A stretch of DNA of 30,253 bases from Spirochaetia bacterium. GTDB taxonomy: Bacteria; Spirochaetota; Spirochaetia; Treponematales; Breznakiellaceae. Each line of letters starts with the position of its first letter. Positions within the stretch are counted from its first letter, which is position 1. The stretch covers positions 1 to 30,253 of the forward strand of contig BOAU01000019.1 in assembly GCA_026002025.1 (NCBI GenBank), given 5' to 3'. Below, one piece after another: positions 8,209-16,499 of the stretch. Both the position numbers and the translations under genes were made by a program. The notes under the pieces were generated by a model that was not told where the DNA came from, did not search any database, and was given only the letters and a program-made list of their open reading frames with translations.

Positions 8209-8865
8209 TTAGTTTTTTCCACTTTGATAGGAATACGGGAATTCATTTTTGTCCCTTGGGCCTACCGCTTCACGGACAGCGGCGACACAATCAATGATTA
8301 CAAAACATTTGAGCAAGTAGTTATAAAACACTAAATCAACATAAAAATGATCGGTTTCTGTGCTGACCCGCATTTGCCGCGAAACAAATGAAAATCCCTT
8401 ACCCAATTCCAGCAGAAATTTTTGTAAATTGCTGATGAGGGCTGTTTCAAGCTCTGTTTCCTTGCCCCTTAGATCTTCCGGCATATTAAGAAACTCAAGG
8501 ACATAGGGGTCCTTGATAAAATCAGTTGCATCCGAAATCGTCGGAATATTGGGGTTTTTTTTTATTTTTTGTGATGAAAGCAAGCGCTGATAATATCCGG
8601 TTCTGATGTTGCGCTCAAGAGTACGGGAAGACCAGTTTTGCTCTGCCGCTTCCCTCATATAATAGTCCCGTTCTCTTGCGTCATTAAGCCGTATAATTTG
8701 TCGTATGTTCGTCCAGGTTGAATTCTCTACGCACTGCGTAGAGAATTCAGGAAAAGTAAGATAGAATTTCCTGAAATTCCAAAGATTTGCCTCTGAAAAG
8801 CCCCTTCCGAAGGTATCGCCCAGATACCGCGATAGATAGTATGTAAAGGAATCCCATACTTGAAA
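8209..8865 (-). pseudogene. Remnant of a DUF1016/YhcG-type PD-(D/E)XK nuclease
   Basis: An ATG at 8658 opens 149 codons, but the same frame stays open and homologous well upstream, to about 8865, including FGRGFSEANLWNFRKFYLTF of the DUF1016 N-terminal domain. The C-terminal nuclease domain is recognisable through KDPYVLEFLNMPED, LLELGKGFSFVSRQ and DHFYVDLVFYN. After CFVIID the sequence changes to unrelated residues and stops, so the lysine-containing active-site strand and the last 60 or so residues are lost. The start of the N-terminal domain is lost too. Such proteins are linked to restriction-like defence and Holliday-junction-type nucleases. With both ends missing it is almost certainly inactive. 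The uvrA promoter now lies in its 5' flank. Confidence 0.8.
8720..8748. repeat. Perfect 29-bp palindrome
   Basis: GAATTCTCTACGCA is followed by one base and then its exact inverted copy TGCGTAGAGAATTC. It lies in the coding part of the nuclease remnant, just after the FYLTFP segment. It could form a 14-bp hairpin in either transcript. Confidence 0.9.
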
Positions 8866-8888
8866 ATCCCCCCTATCCGGGGTATTCT
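8860..8888 (+). promoter_or_regulatory. uvrA promoter, giving a nearly leaderless transcript
   Basis: TTGAAA (8860-8865) is followed after 17 bases by TATTCT (8883-8888). Transcription should begin about 6-7 bases later, close to A8895, only a few bases before the uvrA ATG at 8898. No ribosome-binding site is visible in CCCCCATT before the start. Confidence 0.6.
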
Positions 8889-8897
8889 TCCCCCATT

Positions 8898-11813
8898 ATG
8901 GACAAGCTCATCATCAAGGGCGCGCGGGAGCACAACCTTAAAAACATCGACCTGGAACTTCCCAGGGATAAACTTATCGTTATTTCCGGCCTTTCCGGGT
9001 CCGGTAAAAGTTCCCTGGCCTTTGATACGATTTTTGCCGAGGGGCAGCGGCGCTATGTGGAGAGCCTTTCCGCCTATGCCCGGCAATTTTTGGGCCGTAT
9101 GGACAAGCCCGACCTAGACTACATCGAGGGGCTTTCCCCGGCCATTTCCATTGAACAGAAAACCACCCACCGGAACCCCCGTTCCACCGTGGGGACGGTC
9201 ACGGAAATTTACGACTACTACCGGCTCCTCTACGCCCGGATCGGCGTTCCCCATTGCCCTAACTGCGGCAGGGAGATCCGGGAACAGCCCGTGGACCAGA
9301 TTATCGACACGATCATGGCAATGGGGGAGGGAGTGCGCATCCAGCTCCTGGCCCCGGTGATCCGGGGGAAGAAGGGGGAGCACCAGAAGATCGTTGAGGA
9401 TGCCCGGAAGGCCGGGTTTGCCCGTGCCCGGATCGACGGGGTTGTGGTGAACCTGGACGATGAAACCGCCATCAAACTGGATAAACAGAAAAAGCATTCA
9501 ATAGAGATTGTAGTGGACCGGCTGGTGATCAGTGCCGAAATCCGCTCCCGGCTGGCGGAGTCTGTGGAGGCCGCCCTCAATGCCGCCGATGGGATCATGC
9601 TGGTGGCGGTGCAGAAGGGGGACCCCAAAGGCGGCGGCCGTGCCGAAGATGGTGCCAAGGGCAACGGTTCCACCGAGCATTTTTTCAGCCAGAAAAACGC
9701 CTGCCCGGACTGCGGCATCTCCATCCCGGAATTGCAGCCCCGGCTCTTTTCATTCAACAACCCCTACGGGGCCTGCCCGGCCTGTTCCGGCCTTGGGGTA
9801 AAGCTGGAATTCGATCCCGACCTGGTGATACCTAACCGGTCCCTGTCCTTTAATGAAGGGGGCTGCGTCCCCTATAATCCCGACGCCCCCTGGTATCGCA
9901 GCCGTTTTGAAGCCCTGGCAAAGCATTTCAGGTTCAATCTGAATACTCCCTTTAAGGACCTGCCCAAGAAGGTGATGGACGCCATCCTCTATGGTACCAG
10001 GGACGATATTGAGATCCATTACAAAAACAAGGAAGGAACCAACCATTTTGATTACAACTCCCGGTTCCTCGGGGTTCTGGAGGAGCTGAAGCGCCGGTAC
10101 ATCGAAACCCAGTCCTCCGGGGTAAAGGACTGGCTGGAAAAGTTCATGAGCCAGAAGCCCTGCGAGGAATGCGGGGGCAAGCGGCTCAAGAGGGAAGCCC
10201 TTGGGGTCACCGTGGGGGGGAAGAACATCTGGGAGCTTTCCAGTTTCTCGGTCACCGATTCTCTCAAATTTTTTGATTCCGTCAGATTCAACAGGAACGA
10301 AAAGAAGATCAGTTACCAGATTTTGAAGGAGATAAACGCCCGGCTGGGTTTCATGCAGAACGTGGGCCTGGATTACCTCACCCTGGAACGGAAGTCCGCT
10401 ACCTTGTCCGGCGGCGAGGCCCAGCGGATCAGGCTGGCCACCCAGATTGGGTCAAGCCTCGTGGGGGTACTCTACATCCTGGACGAGCCTTCAATCGGTC
10501 TCCACCAGCGGGACAACCAGCGGCTCATCGACACCCTGCTGTACCTCCGCAACTTGGGCAACACCCTGATCGTGGTGGAGCATGACGAGCAGACCCTTCG
10601 CACCGCCGACTATATCGTGGACCTGGGGCCCGGCGCCGGGGTCCACGGCGGGGAGATTGTGGCCCAGGGCACCCCAAAAGAGGTGATGACCGTTGAGGGC
10701 AGTCTTACCGGGCAGTATCTGGCGGGAACCCTGACCATGAAGATCCCCCAAAAGCGGCGGCAGGGGAACGGCAACTTCCTGCGTCTTACCGGCGTCACCG
10801 AGCATAACCTTAAGGGCATCGACGTGGAAATTCCCCTGGGGGTCTTTACCTGTATCACCGGGGTTTCCGGTTCCGGTAAATCTACCCTGCTGAGTGACGT
10901 GCTCTACCCGGCCCTGACCAATGTGGTCAACGGCTCCAACCACGCGGAAGGGGCCTACGAGGCCATAGAGGGGGCGGAATTTATCGACAAGGTGATCGAT
11001 ATCGACCAGAGCCCCATAGGCCGGACCCCCCGGTCGAACCCCGCAACCTACGTGGGGGTCTTTTCCGGCATCCGGGACCTCTTTGCCAGCATCCCCGAGG
11101 CAAAGATGAGGGGCTACAAGCCGGGGCGTTTTTCCTTCAATGTGAAGGGCGGGAGATGCGAAAACTGCCAGGGGGACGGAACCATCAAGATCGAAATGAA
11201 CTTCCTCCCCGACGTGTATATCACCTGCGATGTGTGCCACGGCCAGCGTTTCAACAAGGAAACCCTGGAAATCCGCTTTAAGGGCAAGAATATCGCCGAT
11301 GTGCTGGACATGACCATCGAGGAAGCAGCGGATTTTTTCGTCTCCATACCCCACATAAGCCGGAAGATGGACACCCTCCTTTCGGTGGGCCTGGGCTACG
11401 TCAAGCTGGGGCAGTCCGCGCTGACCCTTTCCGGTGGGGAGGCTCAGCGGGTCAAGCTGTCCCTGGAACTTTCCAAGCGGTCCACCGGCAAAACCCTCTA
11501 TATATTGGATGAACCCACCACGGGGCTTCACTTTGCCGATGTGAAGCAGCTCATGGAGGTGATCCAGCGGCTGGTGGATCAGGGAAACACGGTGGTGATG
11601 ATTGAGCATAACCTGGACGTGCTTCTCCAGGCGGATCACCTGATCGACCTGGGGCCCGAGGGGGGCGACAAGGGCGGGGAAGTGGTGGCTATCGGAACCC
11701 CGGAAAAGGTGGCGGGCCATAGCAAGTCCTATACGGGAATCTATATCAAGGAACTGCTGGATCGGAACCGCTCAGGTCGGTCCTCAGCCCGAAAGACCGG
11801 TTCTTCCCGGTAA
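8898..11813 (+). CDS. uvrA: UvrABC excision repair protein UvrA
   Basis: The 971-residue protein is the damage-recognition ATPase of nucleotide excision repair. It has two ABC modules: Walker [10 protein letters not shown] near residue 31 and GVSGSGKST in the second half, each with an LSGGEAQR signature and ILDEP Walker B. Zinc-binding cysteines appear as CPNC, CPDC...CPAC and CEEC in the first half and CENC...CDVC in the second. The N-terminus [17 protein letters not shown] matches other UvrA proteins, which fixes the start at 8898. A Gly-rich stretch (about residues 245-258) slightly enlarges the region before the CPDC motif. Its stop is separated by one base from the LptD-like gene, so they form one operon. 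Confidence 0.97.
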   Translation: MDKLIIKGAREHNLKNIDLELPRDKLIVISGLSGSGKSSLAFDTIFAEGQRRYVESLSAYARQFLGRMDKPDLDYIEGLSPAISIEQKTTHRNPRSTVGTVTEIYDYYRLLYARIGVPHCPNCGREIREQPVDQIIDTIMAMGEGVRIQLLAPVIRGKKGEHQKIVEDARKAGFARARIDGVVVNLDDETAIKLDKQKKHSIEIVVDRLVISAEIRSRLAESVEAALNAADGIMLVAVQKGDPKGGGRAEDGAKGNGSTEHFFSQKNACPDCGISIPELQPRLFSFNNPYGACPACSGLGVKLEFDPDLVIPNRSLSFNEGGCVPYNPDAPWYRSRFEALAKHFRFNLNTPFKDLPKKVMDAILYGTRDDIEIHYKNKEGTNHFDYNSRFLGVLEELKRRYIETQSSGVKDWLEKFMSQKPCEECGGKRLKREALGVTVGGKNIWELSSFSVTDSLKFFDSVRFNRNEKKISYQILKEINARLGFMQNVGLDYLTLERKSATLSGGEAQRIRLATQIGSSLVGVLYILDEPSIGLHQRDNQRLIDTLLYLRNLGNTLIVVEHDEQTLRTADYIVDLGPGAGVHGGEIVAQGTPKEVMTVEGSLTGQYLAGTLTMKIPQKRRQGNGNFLRLTGVTEHNLKGIDVEIPLGVFTCITGVSGSGKSTLLSDVLYPALTNVVNGSNHAEGAYEAIEGAEFIDKVIDIDQSPIGRTPRSNPATYVGVFSGIRDLFASIPEAKMRGYKPGRFSFNVKGGRCENCQGDGTIKIEMNFLPDVYITCDVCHGQRFNKETLEIRFKGKNIADVLDMTIEEAADFFVSIPHISRKMDTLLSVGLGYVKLGQSALTLSGGEAQRVKLSLELSKRSTGKTLYILDEPTTGLHFADVKQLMEVIQRLVDQGNTVVMIEHNLDVLLQADHLIDLGPEGGDKGGEVVAIGTPEKVAGHSKSYTGIYIKELLDRNRSGRSSARKTGSSR

Positions 11814-11814
11814 C

Positions 11815-14800
11815 ATGCGCAGCGCCCCGGCCCGGTTTGCAGGAATAATCCTCTTTGTCGGTATTCTGTTTTTTTTCCATACCCTGACGGTTTGGGCCCA
11901 AACCGGGGAAGGCGAAACTGATGAAACCGGGGCTGCGGAACTTCCGGCACAGACCCCTGAAGAACTTCCCGCGGAAAAGCCGGATGCGCCGCCGGCTCTA
12001 TCCCCCGAAGAAAATGTCATAGACATGGACATTAAGACCTCTACCCTGGCGGAATTGGCCGCCTGGTGCCGGAGCCTCGGCCTTTCAGAAGGGGGGACCC
12101 GGGATGATTTGGCCCGGCGGCTGCGGGATCATTTTAAAGTGCCTGTTGTACCAGCCGGTGCTTCGGCGCCGAGCAACAAAAAGACCATCACCATTGAATC
12201 CGCCCGGAGTACCGAATATTTTACCCTGGATGTGGTGGACGAGGAATATGCCCGGCTCCGGGGAGACGTGATTGTCAGCCTCAAGGACGGGGAAGCCCTG
12301 CACCGGATAACGGCCCGGGAAATTCTCTATAACCGGACCCGGAACCTCTTAACCGCCGAAGGGGGTGTCACCTATGTCAAGGAGGAAGGGGATACTATCG
12401 AAACCTTTCGGGGGGACAACATAACCGTCAATCTGGATAACTGGTCCAGCATCTTTATGGACAGTGTTTCGGAAAAATCCCTCAAAAATGATGAGACCAC
12501 CTACCGTTTTGCGGGGACGGTGATCTCCCGCAGCGACGAGGAAGTGACGATCCTGACCAATGCGGAAATCAGCAATGCCGCCAACCCGGAAGCCTTTTGG
12601 TCCCTTAAGGCCGGAAAATTATGGCTTCTGCCGGGTTCGGATTTTGCCCTCTTCAATGCCGTCCTTAAGGTGGGGGAAATTCCCGTCATGTATATCCCCT
12701 TCCTTTATTGGCCCGCAGATGAAGTGGTATTTCATCCCGTATTGGGTATTCGTTCTCGGGAGGGGAATTTTGTGCAGACCACCACCTATATTCTGGGGCG
12801 GCCCAAGACGGACACCAGCTCGGAAAGTTCCATCTCCAAAATCCTGGGGAACGGGTCGGATATGCAGAAGGAGCGGGACGGGATATTCCTGCGAAGTACC
12901 GGCAAGAAGAGCACGGACCCCAACGAAATCAGTCTTAAGGCGATTGTTGATTGGTATGTCAATCTGGGCGGTTACTTTGGGACCGAGCTGACCATGCCCA
13001 AGAAGGGCATACTCAATTCCCTTGATCTGTCCGGCGGGATAGGGATTACCCGGGATTTGGTCAAGATGCAAAACGGTTCGAATCCCTTTTATACCCCCTT
13101 TGCCCGGTATGACGGGACCAGCGACTGGAACAGTTCCCGGCTTTTTTCCATGGATGTCCCTTTCCGTTACCGGCTTAATACCAAGGGTTCCCTGGGAGGG
13201 GGGTATGGTTCCCTGTCCTGGGCCATTCCCTTTTATTCCGACCCCTTTGTGGACAAGGACTTTTTGAACCGCAGCGAAGTAATGGACTGGATCCGTATGA
13301 TGCAGGACGGAGCCGCTATTGTCGAAGATGGAACCGCCGGTAATTCCGTCCTGGGGGCCTATGAATGGCAGATGAACGGCGCCGTGACTCCTCCTATCGC
13401 GAAACTGCGCCCCTATGTTTCAACCCTTTCCCTTTCCAGTTTTACCAGTACCGTTGCCTTCCGGACCAGGAATTCGGAAAAATATCAAACAGAAGCGGCT
13501 GCCAGGGCGATTCCCAATGACTACTCTCCGAATCGGACCTTCTTTTACCCCGACAAATTTACCCTCTATTCCATGAGTTTGGCCATCGCCGGAACCCCCC
13601 TGACCATTGGGGGCAGTACCGCGGCAGCGGAAAAGGCAAAGGACCCTTTGCCTGAGGATGATCCCTTTAAGGATATCGGTGTCCCCCGCCCGCCCTGGGA
13701 GACTGCGGCTGAAGAAAGCGCTGGCGGAACCACGGACTCCATGAACCTCGTTCCCCCGGCGCTGGGCCAGCGTTTTGATATCGGCCGGCTGGGGGGGCCC
13801 CAGTTCAGTATTGATTACCGGCTTAATCCATCTGCCGCCTCGGAGCTTCAGTTCAGATCCGATCAGACCCACTGGAAGGAGGCCCGGGATATTGAATGGG
13901 GGGAGGTTTCCTCGGTGCTCTCCACGGTCCGGGGCGACGCCAGTACCTCCTTTAATCTGAACGATGCGAACGGACTCTATGCAAACACCTTCCGGTTCAC
14001 CGGTACCGGTTCCTGGCAGGATTACAACTATGCCAACGAAGAGGCCGAGGAATTCACCACAGGGGGTGTGCTGGACAAGTCAAAAATCAGGACCGCCCGC
14101 AACCGGGCCTTTGCCGCAACTGCCTTTAGTACCTCCTATGACTTTTCCACCACGGTAAAACCCCTGTACCTCAGCCCGGTATGGGGAAATTCAAGCCTGC
14201 AATATTCTTTTAAGGGGCTTATCGCAAAATCGGAATTCGTTGACCCCACGGTTTCCACAGCCGGCAGTCTCCCGGTAAGTACCAACGCAGCCGATGGGCG
14301 GGAAGATCCGGAATGGAACATAAAATACGGCGCCTGGGATAAGGAAAACCTGGATTCCCATCAGTTTGCCGTCAATATTGCCGCCAATGTGATGGATAAG
14401 GTCCAAACCCTTACCCTGACCACGGATCTTCCCCCGGAAGAGAAGACCCTTTCGGGGAATCTTACCCTGCGGGCCTGGATTGCGGAGTTTAACACCCGCA
14501 TGAGGATCGTCTTCCCCGATTATGATGATAAACCGGTCACGACACCGGCGCCGGTCCCGGAAGAAGAAAAGAAGCCTTACAAGCTGGAGCCCCTCTACAT
14601 GACCGGGACCCTTAAATTCGGGAAATACGGAAACTTTTCGCAGTATGCGGTGCTTGATGCGGAAGAAAAGGAATTTACCACCCTTACCACCAATCTGAGC
14701 CTGGTCGGTTTTACCGCCGCCTATACGGCGATACGCTCGGTTCCCTATGTTTTTAACTATAATCAATCGGAAGGACCCGGTGAAAACGGATGGATATTGA

Positions 14801-15390
14801 GGCCTGATAAAGAAGAGGAACTCCATCCCCGGGATCTTAGCTTCGGCTATGCCCAGACCTTCAAACAGGTTGATCTTTGGCAGAAGCGGTTTTCCTTTTC
14901 CGTGAACGTCAATACCAATATGGTCTTCGACCTTCAGCGTTATACCTATTCCCGGCTTAATTTTACCCTGGGTTTTACCCTGGGGATCAATAAATTTATC
15001 GATATTGCCTTCTCCGCCACCACGGAAAATGCCCTCATGTACCGGTATTTCAAGGACATCCCCGGTTTTGAGCTCCCCATCGAAATGCCCGGCGGGGATC
15101 AGAATAACTTCTTTCTCGATTTGTTCGATTCTTTCCGGTTTGATGATGATGATCTGCGGAAACGTTCCGGTTTTAAGCTGAAGACCCTTAAGCTTGATGT
15201 AACCCACCACCTGGGGGACTGGAACGCCAAGCTGGGGATGATCCTTACCCCCTACCTGGAGCGCCCCGAGGGGGGAGGGCTGCCCTACTATAAACTTGAT
15301 AACCAACTGTCCTTTGTGGTCCAGTGGATTCCCATCAGCGAAGTAAAAACCGAGATGAAGTACACCAAGGAAGAGTGGACCTTCAAGTAG
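11815..15390 (+). CDS. LptD/OstA-like outer-membrane assembly protein
   Basis: The 1191-residue protein has an N-terminal signal peptide ending at VWAQ, an acidic Pro-rich linker, and a SAP-like helix-turn-helix at residues 77-107. An OstA/LptA-like beta-jellyroll follows around 130-220 (ARLRGDVIVSLKDG, ITAREILYN, NLLTAEGGVTYVKEEGDTI). The long remainder is rich in alternating aromatic and polar residues, as in a beta-barrel. It is the treponemal counterpart of LptD; uvrA followed by an LptD-like gene is also, from memory, the order in Treponema pallidum. In organisms without ordinary LPS it presumably inserts another glycolipid. The start lies one base after the uvrA stop and lacks a clear ribosome-binding site, so it probably depends on coupling to uvrA. 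Confidence 0.83.
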   Translation: MRSAPARFAGIILFVGILFFFHTLTVWAQTGEGETDETGAAELPAQTPEELPAEKPDAPPALSPEENVIDMDIKTSTLAELAAWCRSLGLSEGGTRDDLARRLRDHFKVPVVPAGASAPSNKKTITIESARSTEYFTLDVVDEEYARLRGDVIVSLKDGEALHRITAREILYNRTRNLLTAEGGVTYVKEEGDTIETFRGDNITVNLDNWSSIFMDSVSEKSLKNDETTYRFAGTVISRSDEEVTILTNAEISNAANPEAFWSLKAGKLWLLPGSDFALFNAVLKVGEIPVMYIPFLYWPADEVVFHPVLGIRSREGNFVQTTTYILGRPKTDTSSESSISKILGNGSDMQKERDGIFLRSTGKKSTDPNEISLKAIVDWYVNLGGYFGTELTMPKKGILNSLDLSGGIGITRDLVKMQNGSNPFYTPFARYDGTSDWNSSRLFSMDVPFRYRLNTKGSLGGGYGSLSWAIPFYSDPFVDKDFLNRSEVMDWIRMMQDGAAIVEDGTAGNSVLGAYEWQMNGAVTPPIAKLRPYVSTLSLSSFTSTVAFRTRNSEKYQTEAAARAIPNDYSPNRTFFYPDKFTLYSMSLAIAGTPLTIGGSTAAAEKAKDPLPEDDPFKDIGVPRPPWETAAEESAGGTTDSMNLVPPALGQRFDIGRLGGPQFSIDYRLNPSAASELQFRSDQTHWKEARDIEWGEVSSVLSTVRGDASTSFNLNDANGLYANTFRFTGTGSWQDYNYANEEAEEFTTGGVLDKSKIRTARNRAFAATAFSTSYDFSTTVKPLYLSPVWGNSSLQYSFKGLIAKSEFVDPTVSTAGSLPVSTNAADGREDPEWNIKYGAWDKENLDSHQFAVNIAANVMDKVQTLTLTTDLPPEEKTLSGNLTLRAWIAEFNTRMRIVFPDYDDKPVTTPAPVPEEEKKPYKLEPLYMTGTLKFGKYGNFSQYAVLDAEEKEFTTLTTNLSLVGFTAAYTAIRSVPYVFNYNQSEGPGENGWILRPDKEEELHPRDLSFGYAQTFKQVDLWQKRFSFSVNVNTNMVFDLQRYTYSRLNFTLGFTLGINKFIDIAFSATTENALMYRYFKDIPGFELPIEMPGGDQNNFFLDLFDSFRFDDDDLRKRSGFKLKTLKLDVTHHLGDWNAKLGMILTPYLERPEGGGLPYYKLDNQLSFVVQWIPISEVKTEMKYTKEEWTFK

Positions 15391-15393
15391 GTC

Positions 15394-15408
15394 CCCGCCG
15401 AATGGCGG
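15394..15408 (+). other. Short GC hairpin after the LptD-like gene
   Basis: CCGCC (15395-15399), loop GAAT, then GGCGG (15404-15408) form a small stable stem 4 bases after the LptD-like stop codon. There is no T run, so termination here is uncertain. The phoH promoter begins 8 bases later. Confidence 0.3.
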
Positions 15409-15415
15409 CGGAGAG

Positions 15416-15443
15416 TTGACAGGCTTATTGATGCGGCTATAGA
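15416..15443 (+). promoter_or_regulatory. Promoter of the phoH-ybeY operon
   Basis: A perfect TTGACA (15416-15421) is followed after 16 bases by TATAGA (15438-15443). Transcription would start near 15450, just ahead of the AGGAG site for phoH. It is the only convincing promoter before the five overlapping genes that follow. Confidence 0.6.
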
Positions 15444-15464
15444 CTTTTCCCCGTAGGAGTATAT

Positions 15465-16499
15465 TTGGAGGATAGTATAACCATTGTGCTGGATAACCGG
15501 GATCTGCTGTCCGGGGTATGCGGCGCCAACGACGGAAACCTCCGGCTTATGGAAGGTTCTTTGGGTGGGCGGATTGCCACCCGGGGAAACGAGATCCGGC
15601 TGGAAGGGGTTGATGAGGCCGGGGTCCGGCGTTTTAAAAAGATGATGGATAACCTTATTACCGCAGTCAGAGAGGGGGATAATCCTTCCCCCGAATATGT
15701 CCAGGCATTGACCGGGAGTTTTGTTCCCCCGGAGAATTCTGCGCCGGACGAAACTGTCCTTTCGGACAGGGATGCCCCTCAAGATATTGATCGTCCCCAG
15801 GATATCGGCCGTCCCCAGGATGCGGTCATACAAATTCCCCACGGGTTTAACCGGGTGTTTCCCCGGAGCCGGAACCAGGCGGCCTATATTTTGGGGATGC
15901 GCGCCTGCGATATCAGCTTCGGCATAGGACCGGCAGGGACAGGAAAGACCTATCTGGCCATTGCGGAAGCCCTCCGGCTGGTTCTGTCAAAAAAGATGCG
16001 GAAGCTGGTACTGACCCGGCCGGTGGTGGAAGCCGGGGAAAGCCTGGGCTTTTTGCCGGGGGACCTGGCCCAGAAGATAAACCCCTACCTGCGCCCCCTC
16101 TATGACGCCATGGAATCCCTGGTCCCCTACGAGGTGATCCGCCGGCTGGAGGAAACCCGGGCCATTGAGATTGCCCCCCTGGCCTATATGCGGGGTCGGA
16201 GCCTGAATGACTGCATCGTCATTCTGGATGAGGCCCAGAACACCACCAAAGAACAGATGAAAATGTTTCTTACCCGGATTGGGGAAAGCGCCCGGGCGGT
16301 TATCACCGGGGATACCACCCAGATTGACCTGCCCAAGCGGGTTGATTCCGGGCTCCTCCACGCCGTTTCCGTGCTGTCGGGGGTGGAGGGCATTCATTTT
16401 GCATTTCTCCACACCGCCGATGTGGTGCGGAATCCCCTCATAAAAAAGATTATTCAGGCTTACGAGGCCGAGATTAATGCCAGTGAAAAACGATCCTGA
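15465..16499 (+). CDS. phoH: PhoH family ATPase
   Basis: The product, 344 residues, is a PhoH-like P-loop ATPase, a cytoplasmic protein often linked to RNA metabolism. Walker A GPAGTGKT is at residues 155-162 and Walker B VILDEAQNTT has Asp255 and Glu256. Further family motifs are TRPVVEAGESLGFLPGDL and ITGDTTQIDLP. The N-terminal 100 residues carry a KH-like region (GNDGNLRLMEGSLGG-type pattern), followed by an unusual linker with IDRPQDIGRPQD repeats. The start is TTG at 15465, supported by AGGAG five bases upstream; the family N-terminus begins at just this place. Its end overlaps the next gene by 23 bases. Confidence 0.93.
   Translation: MEDSITIVLDNRDLLSGVCGANDGNLRLMEGSLGGRIATRGNEIRLEGVDEAGVRRFKKMMDNLITAVREGDNPSPEYVQALTGSFVPPENSAPDETVLSDRDAPQDIDRPQDIGRPQDAVIQIPHGFNRVFPRSRNQAAYILGMRACDISFGIGPAGTGKTYLAIAEALRLVLSKKMRKLVLTRPVVEAGESLGFLPGDLAQKINPYLRPLYDAMESLVPYEVIRRLEETRAIEIAPLAYMRGRSLNDCIVILDEAQNTTKEQMKMFLTRIGESARAVITGDTTQIDLPKRVDSGLLHAVSVLSGVEGIHFAFLHTADVVRNPLIKKIIQAYEAEINASEKRS

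Noticed and set aside
8727..9086. A 119-codon minus-strand frame over the uvrA start
   Set aside because: It is out of frame with the DUF1016 remnant and antisense to the conserved start of UvrA.
10491..11720. A 409-codon open frame on the minus strand
   Set aside because: It lies wholly opposite uvrA, has no ribosome-binding site or recognisable motifs, and arises from the GC-rich third positions of the real gene.
14191..15306. A 371-codon open frame on the minus strand
   Set aside because: It is antisense to the LptD-like barrel gene, with no start signals and low-complexity composition.
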